From positions 62,001 through 126,000 of the forward strand of contig NZ_LT907842.1 of the NCBI RefSeq assembly GCF_900215245.1: 64,000 nt of DNA, given 5' to 3'. The DNA comes from Pseudomonas fluorescens (GTDB taxonomy: Bacteria; Pseudomonadota; Gammaproteobacteria; Pseudomonadales; Pseudomonadaceae). Below the pieces are notes generated by a model, which searched no databases, was not told where the DNA came from, and saw only the letters and a program-made list of their open reading frames with translations. The position numbers and the translations under genes were made by a program. This document shows, piece by piece, positions 26,090 to 34,863 of this stretch (its first letter is position 1; each line of letters begins with the position of its first letter).

Positions 26090-26422
26090 ATGTTCAAAGT
26101 TACGCCCAACCCTCCGAACGAACCGGACCTGAAACTCAATCAGGCTGCGCATCGTGCGATTGATCACTACCTGAATCCAGAAACCGCCCCACCGTCATCA
26201 CCACCGGGTTTGTTCAGCGTTGCCGCCGACGCCAGCAGCGAAACCCTGATCACCAACAGCTACGAAACCTTTTCCTCCGTCACCGCCTTGCTGCTCGACC
26301 TGTCAGAAGACCTGACCGGGAAACAGCGCGATGTGGCGCTGGCGATTCACCAGTTGAGTGAGTTGGGGGTGTTGTTGATGGATAGACTGATGGAGCGCGA
26401 GGCCGCTGTCGCTGGCGGCTAA
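26090..26422 (+). CDS. DUF6124 family protein
   Basis: 110 aa from ATG 26090. The Pseudomonas family pattern is visible: MFKVTPNPP, then LNQAAHRAIDHYLNP, GLFSVAADASSETLITNSYETFSSV and LTGKQRDVALAIHQLSELGVLLMDRLME. It is a small, helical, soluble protein of unknown function. A structured leader precedes it and an intrinsic terminator follows (26443-26492), so it is a single-gene unit. The open frame starts 16 codons earlier, but MFKVTPNP is the usual start. Confidence 0.85.
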   Translation: MFKVTPNPPNEPDLKLNQAAHRAIDHYLNPETAPPSSPPGLFSVAADASSETLITNSYETFSSVTALLLDLSEDLTGKQRDVALAIHQLSELGVLLMDRLMEREAAVAGG

Positions 26423-26442
26423 ACGCCCAACAGTACGGCCGG

Positions 26443-26492
26443 AAAAATCGCCGATTTGTTGTGATGAGGTTGATGGCGAATCGGCGATTTTT
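26443..26492. terminator. Intrinsic terminator after the DUF6124 gene
   Basis: AAAAATCGCCGATT (26443-26456) pairs with AATCGGCGATTTTT (26479-26492) across a 22-base loop, followed by a T-rich run. It lies 20 bases after the stop codon. Confidence 0.85.
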
Positions 26493-26595
26493 TTGGTTTT
26501 GCTGGGGTATTCACGCGCGCCCTGGTGCTGAAAGCCGAAGGGAAGAAATGCATGAGGATAGGTGTGTGTTTGGCTATCAATGCTTGGGCGTGAAA

Positions 26596-26660
26596 AGCTG
26601 CTAATGGGCGAGAGTTGTCGGTTGCGAACGGCAGCAACCGGCCAAGAGCAGACGTTCGGA
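26596..26660. repeat. Dispersed dyad repeat, copy a
   Basis: The core GTCGGTTGCGAACGGCAGCA then ACCGGCCAAGAGCAGACGTT belongs to a family with a CTGGCCGATT...TGCC / GGCAGC...CGGCCA dyad. Related copies lie near 27167, 31466, 36298 and 38646. It lies in the gene-free stretch 26423-26752, which otherwise holds only the terminator. Confidence 0.6.
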
Positions 26661-26752
26661 AATAGGGGGCTTCTCCCTTGTTTCTCCATCCCTGTACGCG
26701 CTAGCCTCAATGCTGTTTTAACCGCCACAAACAGGAAGAAGGCAGTCACCCT

Positions 26753-27091
26753 ATGAATTTGGATCGTGCAAGGCAGCTGATTCATGGCGAGTTAAATCAC
26801 GACTTCCCTATTGAAAGTCTCATCCATGTTCTTGAAGCAGCCATTGAGCTTATTTCTCTTCCGGACAATGACTTCTGCTGGTCAAGTTGGGAGGACGAAG
26901 CACAGGCAAAAAGAGAATTGCTAGGGTTGGTCAGTACGCTGAAGTCTGGCGTGTTACCCGAAAGGCTAAAATTTGCAGTTCTGTTTGCTCCAACCGGTCC
27001 CCTGCAAGAAGTCAGCCTCAGCAGTGGTTGGGCGGAACCCTTCCTTAAGGTCGCTGAGAAATATGATGAAGTTGAGGCATTGCTGTGGTGA
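26753..27091 (+). CDS. Hypothetical protein, 112 aa
   Basis: A soluble, acidic protein (NLDRARQLIHGELNHDFPIESLIHVLEAAIELISLPDNDF) that is helical at the N-terminus and ends with EPFLKVAEKYDEVEALLW. The coding stretch is less GC-rich than the core genes. I do not recognise the family; size and acidity would suit an immunity protein, but no toxin gene is nearby, so this is only a thought. AGGAAG lies just upstream of the ATG at a usable distance. Confidence 0.6.
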   Translation: MNLDRARQLIHGELNHDFPIESLIHVLEAAIELISLPDNDFCWSSWEDEAQAKRELLGLVSTLKSGVLPERLKFAVLFAPTGPLQEVSLSSGWAEPFLKVAEKYDEVEALLW

Positions 27092-27166
27092 GCGGGCCAA
27101 AAATACACTGAATCTCATCCGCTAAACCGCATTTACACGTGTTGTAGCTGAGCCTTCGTGTATGGC

Positions 27167-27225
27167 CGCTATGGGTCGTTTTCCGCCCATCGCGAGAGGC
27201 AGAAAACGTCCAATAGTGAACGTTC
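27167..27225. repeat. Dispersed dyad repeat, copy b
   Basis: GGGTCGTTTTCCGCCCATCG then CGAGAGGCAGAAAACGTCCA is a dyad related to copies a, c, d and e. It occupies the middle of the gene-free stretch 27092-27406, in which nothing else is seen except the ribosome site of the next gene (AGGAG near 27394). Confidence 0.6.
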
Positions 27226-27406
27226 AAAGCAGGGTAGAGAAGTCCGTTCCCTTTCTTCCTTTGGTCTCGTTTCCTGTCATCAGGCTTCAGGTTGCTCACC
27301 GAGCACTCCGATAGAATCAGGCAATACTAAAATCCAATCCGGCATAGTCCCCCAACCGCTCTCCGCCCTAGCATGGCCTCACCTTATATCTTCAGGAGTG
27401 CGTCCC

Positions 27407-28240
27407 ATGAGTGCAGAAAAAACCATTTTTATCACCGGCGTGAGTAGCGGCTTCGGCCAGGCCCTGGCTAAGGAAGCTCTCGCCCAAGGCCATCGAGTGA
27501 TCGGCACTGTCCGCAGCGAATCCTCTTTGGCAATCTTCCAGGCGCTCTCGCCTGGTCGGGCCCATTGTGTGGTGCTGGACGTTACCGACTTTAATGCCAT
27601 TGACGCAGTGGTCGCCGCTGTTGAGGATCAGTATGGCCCTGTGGATGTGCTGGTTAACAACGCGGGGTATGGCCACGAGGGGATTTTCGAGGAGTCGTCG
27701 TTGGCGGAAATGCGCCGCCAGTTCGACGTCAATGTATTCGGCGCGGTGGCGATGACCAAGGCGTTCGTGCCGTATTTTCGCCAGCGGCGGGCGGGGCATA
27801 TCCTGAATATCACGTCCATGGGCGGCTATATCACCATGCCGGGCATTGCTTATTACTGCGGCAGCAAATTTGCACTGGAGGGCATCTCTGACACGTTGAG
27901 CAAGGAGCTTGCACCCTTCAATATTTTTGTCACGGCTGTGGCGCCTGGGTCGTTCCGAACGGACTGGGCAGGTCGTTCGATGCAGCGTACGCCGCGCAGC
28001 ATCAGTGACTACGATGCGACTTTCGACCCGGTACGAAAAGCCCGTGAGGAAAAAAGCGGCCATCAACTGGGCGATCCACAAAAAGCCGCACGCGCGATGC
28101 TGACGATTATCGCGAGCCCCAACCCACCGGCTCACCTACTGTTGGGCAGCGATGCTCTGGCTCTGGTGCGTGACAAGCTGCACCGGACGGCGGAGAGTAT
28201 TGAGCAATGGGAGACGCTTAGCTGTTCTACGGACGGCTGA
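27407..28240 (+). CDS. Short-chain dehydrogenase/reductase
   Basis: 277 aa from ATG 27407, with AGGAG about eight bases upstream; the open frame runs further upstream without a start that fits. SDR markers: TGVSSGFGQALA (cofactor glycine motif), LDVTDF, VNNAGYGHEG, the catalytic Ser in ITSMGGY, and YYCGSK (catalytic Tyr and Lys). The pattern after the active site (VAPGSFRTDWAGRSM) is typical of classical SDRs of the DltE/oxidoreductase type. The AraC regulator begins 20 bases downstream and is probably co-transcribed, a common arrangement for locally regulated SDRs. Substrate unknown. Confidence 0.92.
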   Translation: MSAEKTIFITGVSSGFGQALAKEALAQGHRVIGTVRSESSLAIFQALSPGRAHCVVLDVTDFNAIDAVVAAVEDQYGPVDVLVNNAGYGHEGIFEESSLAEMRRQFDVNVFGAVAMTKAFVPYFRQRRAGHILNITSMGGYITMPGIAYYCGSKFALEGISDTLSKELAPFNIFVTAVAPGSFRTDWAGRSMQRTPRSISDYDATFDPVRKAREEKSGHQLGDPQKAARAMLTIIASPNPPAHLLLGSDALALVRDKLHRTAESIEQWETLSCSTDG

Positions 28241-28260
28241 GCATGAAAGGGGAGGACATA

Positions 28261-29208
28261 ATGTCGATGCCGAAACCCGAGAGCCCGAGCACAGCGCGTA
28301 TCGTGCAGTTGATGAGCCAGCTTGCACCGTTGGAGGGTTACAACCTGAGCCCGCTGGATGATGTGCGTTTTCTGCGTTCCAACCGGCCGCTGACGCGCAC
28401 GCCGGTTTTGTATGAGCCGGGAATTGTCATTCTCTGTCAGGGGCAGAAACGCGGTTATCTGGGTGATGAAATTTACGTCTATGACGCCCAGCATTATCTG
28501 GTGGTGTCGGTGCCAGTGCCTTTTACAATAGAGACCGATGCCAGCGAGGCGGAGCCGATGCTGGCGATTTACCTGCGTCTGGATTTCGCCCTGGCCGGCG
28601 AGCTGATTCAGCAGGTCGATAAGGTATGGAACATAAGAGTGGCTCAGCCGATGGGCATGTACGCCTCGCCCATGGATGAACCGCTACGCCAGTCCACCCT
28701 GCATTTTCTGGAAGTGATGGGCGACCGCACCGACGCGCAAATCCTTGGCCCGGCGATGCTGCGCGAACTCTACTACCGCATCCTCACCGGCGAACAAGGC
28801 GGCACCCTACGCGCGGCAATCGCCCAGCGGGGTCAGTTCGGCAAGGTGACGCGTGCCATTTACAAAATTCACCGCTGTTACCACGAGCATCTGGATGTAG
28901 AAGACCTGGCCCAGGAAGCGCAGATGAGTGTGCCTAACTTTCATCTACATTTTCGCAAGGTGACGGATTCCTCGCCTATGCAGTACCTCAAGTCGACGCG
29001 GTTGCATCAAGCGCGATTACTGATGCTGCGTAACGACCTGACAGCGGCCAAATCGGCCTTTCTGGTGGGATATGAAAGTGCTTCGCAATTTAGCCGCGAC
29101 TTCAAGCGCCTCTTCGGCCGCACACCGATAGCGGAGGTGGCATGGATGAAGCAGACGTATGCGTTGCCTGCACCGACAACCCCGTCGCCATTCGTGTCAT
29201 CACACTGA
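28261..29208 (+). CDS. AraC-family transcriptional regulator (AraC_N type)
   Basis: 315 aa from ATG 28261, five bases after GGGGAGG; an ATG at 28243 is less well placed. The N-terminal AraC_N-type sensor domain reads LAPLEGYNLSPLDDVRFLRS and VLYEPGIVILCQGQKRGYLGDE. The C-terminal double HTH (about 210-300) includes LDVEDLAQEAQMSVPNFHLHFRKVT and VGYESASQFSRDFKRLFGRTP. It likely controls the SDR gene just upstream. It is cytoplasmic; the effector is unknown. Confidence 0.92.
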   Translation: MSMPKPESPSTARIVQLMSQLAPLEGYNLSPLDDVRFLRSNRPLTRTPVLYEPGIVILCQGQKRGYLGDEIYVYDAQHYLVVSVPVPFTIETDASEAEPMLAIYLRLDFALAGELIQQVDKVWNIRVAQPMGMYASPMDEPLRQSTLHFLEVMGDRTDAQILGPAMLRELYYRILTGEQGGTLRAAIAQRGQFGKVTRAIYKIHRCYHEHLDVEDLAQEAQMSVPNFHLHFRKVTDSSPMQYLKSTRLHQARLLMLRNDLTAAKSAFLVGYESASQFSRDFKRLFGRTPIAEVAWMKQTYALPAPTTPSPFVSSH

Positions 29209-29659
29209 GCTTCAATCAATCCTGTCTTGCCCGGCGCCAGTAGGTATGTGAACGCCGTGCTGTTTCAGTATGCGGAGAAAGGGGACGACTTTATTTACCC
29301 TGCTCTAACGTCTGCTTAGGGTCGAGGCTGTGTAAAACCGTTTTTGAGCGCGCCCGGTGTTCAAAACCGGACTGGAAATCGCGCTTCTACGCGAAACCCA
29401 CCTCTGCAGACGTGCCGATAAACTTCAGATGGAACGTAGACGCGCGCACTTCAATTTTGACCAAGCGTTTTTACATACTCTGGGCCAGGAGCGGACGGAG
29501 GATTAGCGTGGGCGGCTATAGATCATTCAGCTTCTACAATCCAGGTCAGTCACGGCCCTGACTAGAAGCGTCATGCGAAGGACGACACGCACGCAAACCG
29601 CAGTGGCGCACGGGTTTCTAACTACCAAGTCTTTTCGCAGGGGCACCACGCAATCCGCT
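29209..29659. other. Gene-free stretch with IS-end-like inverted sequences
   Basis: 451 bases without a credible gene. GTCGAGGCTGTGTAAAACCG followed by TTTTTGAGC (29321-29349) and CAAGCGTTTTTACATACTCT followed by GGGCC (29462-29486) form an imperfect inverted pair (GTGTAAAAC.GTTTT / AAGCGTTTTTACATAC). They look like decayed ends of a small insertion element. A close relative of the second end occurs inverted at 36342-36366. Confidence 0.45.
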
Positions 29660-31315
29660 TCAAACCTGCGCAGCGATGCTGGCTTTGCTTTTGAACATGG
29701 CGGTGTCGGCCTTGAAAATCAGATCGTCCAGACCTTCGCCATCTTCCGGATACCACGCCACCCCTAGGCTGGCGCTGACCTTGATCTGGCTGTTTTTCCA
29801 TGGAATGGGCAGGTCGATGGCCTTGCAGATTTCTTGGGTGATGCGCTGGATATCGCTTCGGTGATGCGCGCCGTCGAGCAGCACTACGAATTCGTCACCG
29901 CCCATGCGCGCGGCTATTTCGAACTCGCGAATATTGGATTTGATGGCCGTGCCTACGTGGATCAGGATGACATCGCCTGCCTGGTGGCCAAAACGATCAT
30001 TGATCTGCTTGAAGTGATTCAAGTCGATATAGCACAGGGCCAAATGTTCTCCACGGCTCTTTGCGGCCAGCAGCTTCTGATTAGCAAAGGGAATAAAACT
30101 ATTGCGATTGGGTAAGCCAGTCAGGCTGTCATAGAAGGCCAGCTTGTGTACTTCCTCTTCGGCGAGTTTGCGCAACTTGATCTCCTTGCGCAGATGGCGC
30201 TGGGCATTCAACAGAACCAGAGCGAACATCAGGACAAGCACACAGCCGATACTGATCAGCACAATGGTCTTGCGCAGCCGCTCGATGAGCTGTGGCGGGT
30301 TGGGATCGTAAATGAAGTTTTCCAGACCGGCGATATTGTCGACCATACCCAGTTCGAGGAAGGTTTCAGCCATACGTTGCCAGCGCCCTGGGTTCATATG
30401 CCCGATCTCGATCAGGTCAGACATCACCAGCGGACGCATAGCCTGAGCTTCGAATTGCAAGTGCGCGCGACTTTTCTTCACCGAATACTGATTGAGCAGC
30501 AGGTCGATGATTTGCTCGGGGTTATCCATCGCGTAGCGCCAGCCGCGCAGGGTAGCGCGGCGGAAAGCCTCGACCCGCTGTGGATGTTCGTCAATCTCGG
30601 CCTGGGTGGTGAACAGGATGTCGCTGTAGAAGTCGATCCCGTAGGTGACGGGCGAGATGATGTTGTATTCCACGCCCCGCTGTTGCAGGTAGAAGGGCTC
30701 GTTGGTCAGGTAGGAGTTGAACGCCGTCACTTTACCGCTGGCGAGATCCCCGATTTGATAACTGCTGGGTAGCAGTTGTAGTTTTTCGAGGGGTATACCC
30801 TCGCTACGGAACATCGCCAGAAAATCGGCATCGGTCTGTGCATCCATCAGCATCAACGGCTTGCCGATCAGGTCGTGCACAGTGCGAACACCTTGGTCTG
30901 TGCGAGCCACGAGCACGGAAGGTGAATGCTGAAAAATCACCGCCAGCGCTACCAAGGGCTTCCCATGCAGACGTGCGTAGAGCAATTCACTATTGGCTTC
31001 GCCGTATTGGGCGCGCCCAGAGAGCACTTCTTCGACCGGTGTGACATTGGGGCCACCTTCGTGCAAGCGCACGTCCAGTCCTTCTTCGCGGTAATAGCCC
31101 TTTGCGATGGCGGCATAGTAGCCCGCGAACTGGAATTGATGTTTCCAACGTAGCTGTACATCAATCACCTCTTCGGCGCCATTCTGTTGAGGGCCAGAAC
31201 CCGCCCACACAGCCTGACCCCAGACGAGCACAAAACACAGCAGTCGACGCAGCCGAACCAGGAGAACTCTCTTCGGCGGGCCTGGCGTGTTAGAACAGCA
31301 ACAGTGGCTAGGCAT
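29660..31315 (-). CDS. Diguanylate cyclase with periplasmic substrate-binding (ThiY/NMT1-like) sensor
   Basis: 551 aa. After an N-terminal export segment (LRRLLCFVLVWGQAVWA), residues about 45-310 form an NMT1/ThiY-like binding domain (LRWKHQFQFAGYYAAIAKGYY, EEVLSGRAQYGEANSELLYARL). A membrane helix lies near 345-365 (TIVLISIGCVLVLMFALVLL), followed by a GGDEF domain (LAFYDSLTGLPNRN, ARMGGDEFVVLL, VSASLGVAWYPEDG). The GGDEF motif is intact, so c-di-GMP synthesis is expected. The inhibitory I-site position reads REFE rather than RxxD, so product inhibition may be weak. The true start is uncertain. A small pyrimidine-like ligand is possible. Confidence 0.9.
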   Translation of the reverse strand: MPSHCCCSNTPGPPKRVLLVRLRRLLCFVLVWGQAVWAGSGPQQNGAEEVIDVQLRWKHQFQFAGYYAAIAKGYYREEGLDVRLHEGGPNVTPVEEVLSGRAQYGEANSELLYARLHGKPLVALAVIFQHSPSVLVARTDQGVRTVHDLIGKPLMLMDAQTDADFLAMFRSEGIPLEKLQLLPSSYQIGDLASGKVTAFNSYLTNEPFYLQQRGVEYNIISPVTYGIDFYSDILFTTQAEIDEHPQRVEAFRRATLRGWRYAMDNPEQIIDLLLNQYSVKKSRAHLQFEAQAMRPLVMSDLIEIGHMNPGRWQRMAETFLELGMVDNIAGLENFIYDPNPPQLIERLRKTIVLISIGCVLVLMFALVLLNAQRHLRKEIKLRKLAEEEVHKLAFYDSLTGLPNRNSFIPFANQKLLAAKSRGEHLALCYIDLNHFKQINDRFGHQAGDVILIHVGTAIKSNIREFEIAARMGGDEFVVLLDGAHHRSDIQRITQEICKAIDLPIPWKNSQIKVSASLGVAWYPEDGEGLDDLIFKADTAMFKSKASIAAQV

Positions 31316-31427
31316 GGTGATAGTCCGTGAAACGCGCTTATCGTTGAGCGTGCAAAGCGTGGCGAGTCATTGTGACATCACTCATGCGGGGCCAGCAATC
31401 GCGCGCCACGCTAACCAAAGCGGCCGT

Positions 31428-31507
31428 TATGCTCGCTTGCGGCGTGGTTGGCGTTTGCTTCCCGACAACAGACCGCTACCGGCCAATAGCTGCCGGTGGC
31501 AACAGAA
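31428..31507. repeat. Dispersed dyad repeat, copy c
   Basis: The region includes ACCGCTACCGGCCAATAGCT and GCCGGTGGCAACA, with the CGGCCAATAGC element shared with copies a and e. It lies between the diguanylate cyclase start and the end of cap3, i.e. on the left flank of the CBASS operon. Confidence 0.5.
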
Positions 31508-31550
31508 TGCACTGGGCTACGAAACCTAATCACAAGTCGCCTCGGGTTTC

Positions 31551-32033
31551 CTAAGTACCCTCGGTGGCTGTTGTGCTGCATTTGATCAGCGCGTGGTGAA
31601 CCGAGAGCCCCAGCCATATAGTTCCTGCCAGACCTAAAATCATGAACACCATAGGCTTGGTTTGACGATTTGTGATCTTGACCCACTCATTGATATCCAC
31701 GCCTGAAGGAGATGGATTGATTTCTGGATGTGTGTGCCATTCGCCCAGATAGTCCATGGTCTTTTCACTAACATGCCATTGGTCCAAGGCGATTTGCTGA
31801 TGATGATGAGCGGACCTGTCAAATCGGAAGCGGCGGCACCGGTCGGTCAACTGCGGAACTGTAACTTGGACGATGTGAAGGTGTGGACCTTTCCGATATC
31901 CCAGTAAAATCCCCCCTGCTTCGGTTTTGTCGCTTCGGTCTTGGCGGTACCTATCCATGGTCTGGAGAGGCGCGCCTTCTACAAGAATTTTGTGATGATG
32001 TGGCGAGGCTTCCCACACTATTGCGGTTCGCAT
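31551..32033 (-). CDS. cap3: CBASS Cap3: JAB/JAMM isopeptidase
   Basis: 160 aa. The JAMM zinc-protease motif is complete: E38 in KTEAGGILLG and H100-x-H102...S-x2-D113 in GEWHTHPEINPSPSGVD. Cap3 enzymes of type II CBASS remove the CD-NTase from its conjugates, opposing Cap2. The start ATG 32033 overlaps the cap2 end by 16 bases, so it is the last gene of the operon. The ribosome site is weak, consistent with translational coupling. It is predicted to be cytoplasmic and zinc-dependent. Confidence 0.92.
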   Translation of the reverse strand: MRTAIVWEASPHHHKILVEGAPLQTMDRYRQDRSDKTEAGGILLGYRKGPHLHIVQVTVPQLTDRCRRFRFDRSAHHHQQIALDQWHVSEKTMDYLGEWHTHPEINPSPSGVDINEWVKITNRQTKPMVFMILGLAGTIWLGLSVHHALIKCSTTATEGT

Positions 32034-33685
32034 GCAGGACAGCCCTTGATCTTCGAGAGATTTTTATTTTTCAAGCTGAACACGTCGGCGTTTGCTGTGG
32101 CGCGCGTTCTGAAGCATGGAGTAGGCGATCCCTGTAACCAGTCACACACCATCTCTGTGGCCAGTGCCGCAGCATGTAGAGGTGCGGAGACGGCGTAAGG
32201 TGTGTACGCGCGGCAGCCATCCGTTCTGCGAACAGACGGGTTTTTGAGTACCCGATAGCGTTCTTGCCGATGAGCATTGGCACTGGGAACGAGAAGGCAG
32301 CGATAGCACCCGCCGCCTTTGTCGTCAGTCCAAAGTGCTTGTACTGCCTCTCCGTTACCACGGATCCACACATGTAAAATAGGTATGTGGCTTTTTCGCT
32401 GTAATCGCAGGCCGTTAAGGAGTTCGCTGACAGCTTCCTCACCGGTCGCGTCAATTATCAACTCCGATCCCCATAGCCCTTGATGAGCAAATACGCTCCC
32501 TGTGATCGACTCAATCTTGCTGTGGGGAAACTGACGATTCAAATCTGCTGCAAGTGCAGTGGCTTTGAATTCGAAAAGTGACGGGTAGCCAAGTATGTGG
32601 CGGCCTAAATTTTCTGGCCCTATCCGGTCTGGATCAATCAGTTTCAAGCCGCCAAGTTTCCCTGTGCCTGCACCTAGGCGCAGCATTGCATGAGCGACAA
32701 ATGAGCCGATGGCTCCGCAGCCCACCACGGTTACCCTTTTATTATAAAGATCTGGGAAGTGAAGGTTTCTGCTGTGAACAAACTGACTGCTGACTTGCTC
32801 GATGGATAGCCGGATGAGAGGTGTTTCTCCTCCCTTGTTGTGAAGCCATTGCCTGTAACGATTGGGGCTTCGGCCGTAGCCTTTTCTTTTTAAATGGTCC
32901 AGGTTGAACCCAAAACCAATCCAGCCGACAGGCGTGTCGATGGCAAAAGAAACATACTTGAATTTCAGGTAGTCAGGCTCAGAGAGAATTTTCTGGACGC
33001 TGGCTGAAAGAGCCTTATCCCACGTGCGTAACCAAGAAAACAATTCCTTAACAGTCCCTGGCATGGCCTTTGGTACTGCCGGGGAGATATGGGTTTTCAA
33101 CAGCCAGCAACGAAGTCTTGAAGGCTTTAGCGTGCCACCCAACGACGATGCTAACGTTTCTGCTTCTTCACGGTCGCTTGAAATGAATACACGCTTCTTG
33201 CCGGATTTTTCGATGATGAAATAGTGCGCGCACAGGTCTTTTTCGGTCGTGTGTCCCATGAGGACGTCCCATGGGGCGCTCGTCTGGCCATATTCCCAAT
33301 GAGCGGGAAATTCATCTTGAATGTCACTGTCTCGGTACTGGGGTTCCGTAGCGATTCGATCGAGTATCGCCGTCGCTTGGTTGAGGCACTGCAACACAGC
33401 GGTCGCGGGATCGTATCGATCAAGCGTTACGGAGCCGGGTGCGAAGTAGCAGAGATTACCCAGCACATCGATGTGCGGCATCAGTTCAGGGAGGAAATCA
33501 GGACGATCAAATATGCAGATCGCGGGATAGCTCAGGAAATCCCAATCTTTGATTGTGAGTTTGACTGACACGTCGCCTTTTTTACACGCCAGCCCCCCTT
33601 TAAAGGCACGCACCGGTAGCTTGGCAGCTACCGGTGTAAAGCCACGAGCTCTGAGCGCCCGTAAGGTTTCGCCTAAAGCGCTCAT
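32018..33685 (-). CDS. cap2: CBASS Cap2: fused E2-E1 ubiquitin-like transferase
   Basis: 555 aa. The N-terminal E2-like domain contains the candidate catalytic Cys79 in HIDVLGNLCYFAPG. A linker precedes the E1/ThiF-type adenylation domain (from about 310), with VTVVGCGAIGSFVAHAML, IDPDRIGPENLGRH and LIIDATGEEAVSELL. The candidate E1 cysteine lies near residue 500 (DGCRAYTPYAV), and Cys pairs (GGGCYRC, GCPAC) may bind zinc. Cap2 joins the C-terminus of the CD-NTase to targets, which primes it. It starts eight bases after the cdnA stop, with AGGA upstream. Confidence 0.93.
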   Translation of the reverse strand: MSALGETLRALRARGFTPVAAKLPVRAFKGGLACKKGDVSVKLTIKDWDFLSYPAICIFDRPDFLPELMPHIDVLGNLCYFAPGSVTLDRYDPATAVLQCLNQATAILDRIATEPQYRDSDIQDEFPAHWEYGQTSAPWDVLMGHTTEKDLCAHYFIIEKSGKKRVFISSDREEAETLASSLGGTLKPSRLRCWLLKTHISPAVPKAMPGTVKELFSWLRTWDKALSASVQKILSEPDYLKFKYVSFAIDTPVGWIGFGFNLDHLKRKGYGRSPNRYRQWLHNKGGETPLIRLSIEQVSSQFVHSRNLHFPDLYNKRVTVVGCGAIGSFVAHAMLRLGAGTGKLGGLKLIDPDRIGPENLGRHILGYPSLFEFKATALAADLNRQFPHSKIESITGSVFAHQGLWGSELIIDATGEEAVSELLNGLRLQRKSHIPILHVWIRGNGEAVQALWTDDKGGGCYRCLLVPSANAHRQERYRVLKNPSVRRTDGCRAYTPYAVSAPLHAAALATEMVCDWLQGSPTPCFRTRATANADVFSLKNKNLSKIKGCPACEPQ

Positions 33686-33693
33686 AGGGTTCC

Positions 33694-34863
33694 TCAGCCT
33701 GCACTACTGGACAGAACGACGGGTGGGGCTACTTTTTCTGGAGCGGTGTTGCGGATCGCATCCGCTTCACCACCCACCTCAATCAGTGTGGCGTCCCAGG
33801 GCATTCGGCTGCCGAACTGGGCTCTCATTTGAGTCACCGCTTGGCCTTTTTGATGCTCTCGCATCATCCGGCTTTCGTAGATTGCGGTTCCCAGTTCGGC
33901 AAAACGACGCGCAGCAATTGCACGGTCAGGCCCCTCAAGGCGGTTGAAATCCTCTTTCTTGTCATCTATCCCGGCTTCCCTTATCTCGCCCTTGAAGACA
34001 ACACCCAAATGTTTGGATGCTGCTTCAGTTACTAGGTCATCGCGACCGGATTGGGCAACAAAGTTCTGGGCAACTGCAATCATTATCGAGACGGATGTTG
34101 GGCCGCCGTTATCCCAATGCTCGTCCCGCCAAGCCTTGAGGTAGCGACATACTCGACGCAGTTGTTCGCCATGCTCTTCGACGCGGTCTCGAAACCAGTT
34201 TGCTACTGCTTCCGGATCAGACTCACGCCATTCACCACTACGAGTAGCCATTGCAATATGGTCAAGATCTTTCCACTGCTGCGACTGATAGCTTTCATCC
34301 ATGGCACGGGCATTTGCGATGTGTTCCATGCCATCCAGCATCGCTTTCTCAAGCGAGACCCGCTCGGTAATGGTCTCGAACTCTTCTTCCGGTGCAGCGT
34401 ACAGGGGAAGGTCGATATGGGCCCAGTCGGCAATTTGAATACGTATGCAGGTTTTTTTGCCAGTGATCAGATCCCATTTCTCTGCTTTGCACAGGTCTTT
34501 CAGCAGCTCTTCGACCAGAGAAAAGTATGCTTTGGCCATCTGGTGGGGCGGACCATTTTCCTCCCATACAGTGACAGGGAGGTAAACACCATAATCCCAG
34601 TCCATTTCTTGAACTGGGGACTTGGCAGGCACGACGCACGTGTTATAGGACCAGGACCCTTGAGTTCTGAATCGTGGTTCCACCACATGCTCCATGCCTA
34701 AAATAGTTTTTGTAGCTGCACGAATGCGTGGCTTCAAATGTTCGCGAACCTTGTTTTTGCATTCCATCAAGAACTTGCGCTGCTCTCGCGTAGGTGCAAT
34801 TCGATCCTCAAACACATTGGCGTCCGCGCCACCCTTATGGAAGAGCTTATTCAATTTCAGCAT
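33694..34863 (-). CDS. cdnA: CD-NTase (DncV-like cyclic dinucleotide synthase) of type II CBASS
   Basis: 389 aa from ATG 34863 (GGGAG eight bases upstream, 17-base overlap with capV). The nucleotidyltransferase core shows GS (69-70) in TQGSWSYNT, the acidic pair D88 and D90 in EMDWDYGVYLP, and a third Asp near 151 in HIDLPLYA, the DncV pattern. It is expected to make a cyclic dinucleotide, cGAMP in DncV itself, when phage infects. The C-terminus ends SSSAG; a terminal Gly suits conjugation by Cap2. The composition is less GC-rich than core genes. Confidence 0.93.
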   Translation of the reverse strand: MLKLNKLFHKGGADANVFEDRIAPTREQRKFLMECKNKVREHLKPRIRAATKTILGMEHVVEPRFRTQGSWSYNTCVVPAKSPVQEMDWDYGVYLPVTVWEENGPPHQMAKAYFSLVEELLKDLCKAEKWDLITGKKTCIRIQIADWAHIDLPLYAAPEEEFETITERVSLEKAMLDGMEHIANARAMDESYQSQQWKDLDHIAMATRSGEWRESDPEAVANWFRDRVEEHGEQLRRVCRYLKAWRDEHWDNGGPTSVSIMIAVAQNFVAQSGRDDLVTEAASKHLGVVFKGEIREAGIDDKKEDFNRLEGPDRAIAARRFAELGTAIYESRMMREHQKGQAVTQMRAQFGSRMPWDATLIEVGGEADAIRNTAPEKVAPPVVLSSSAG

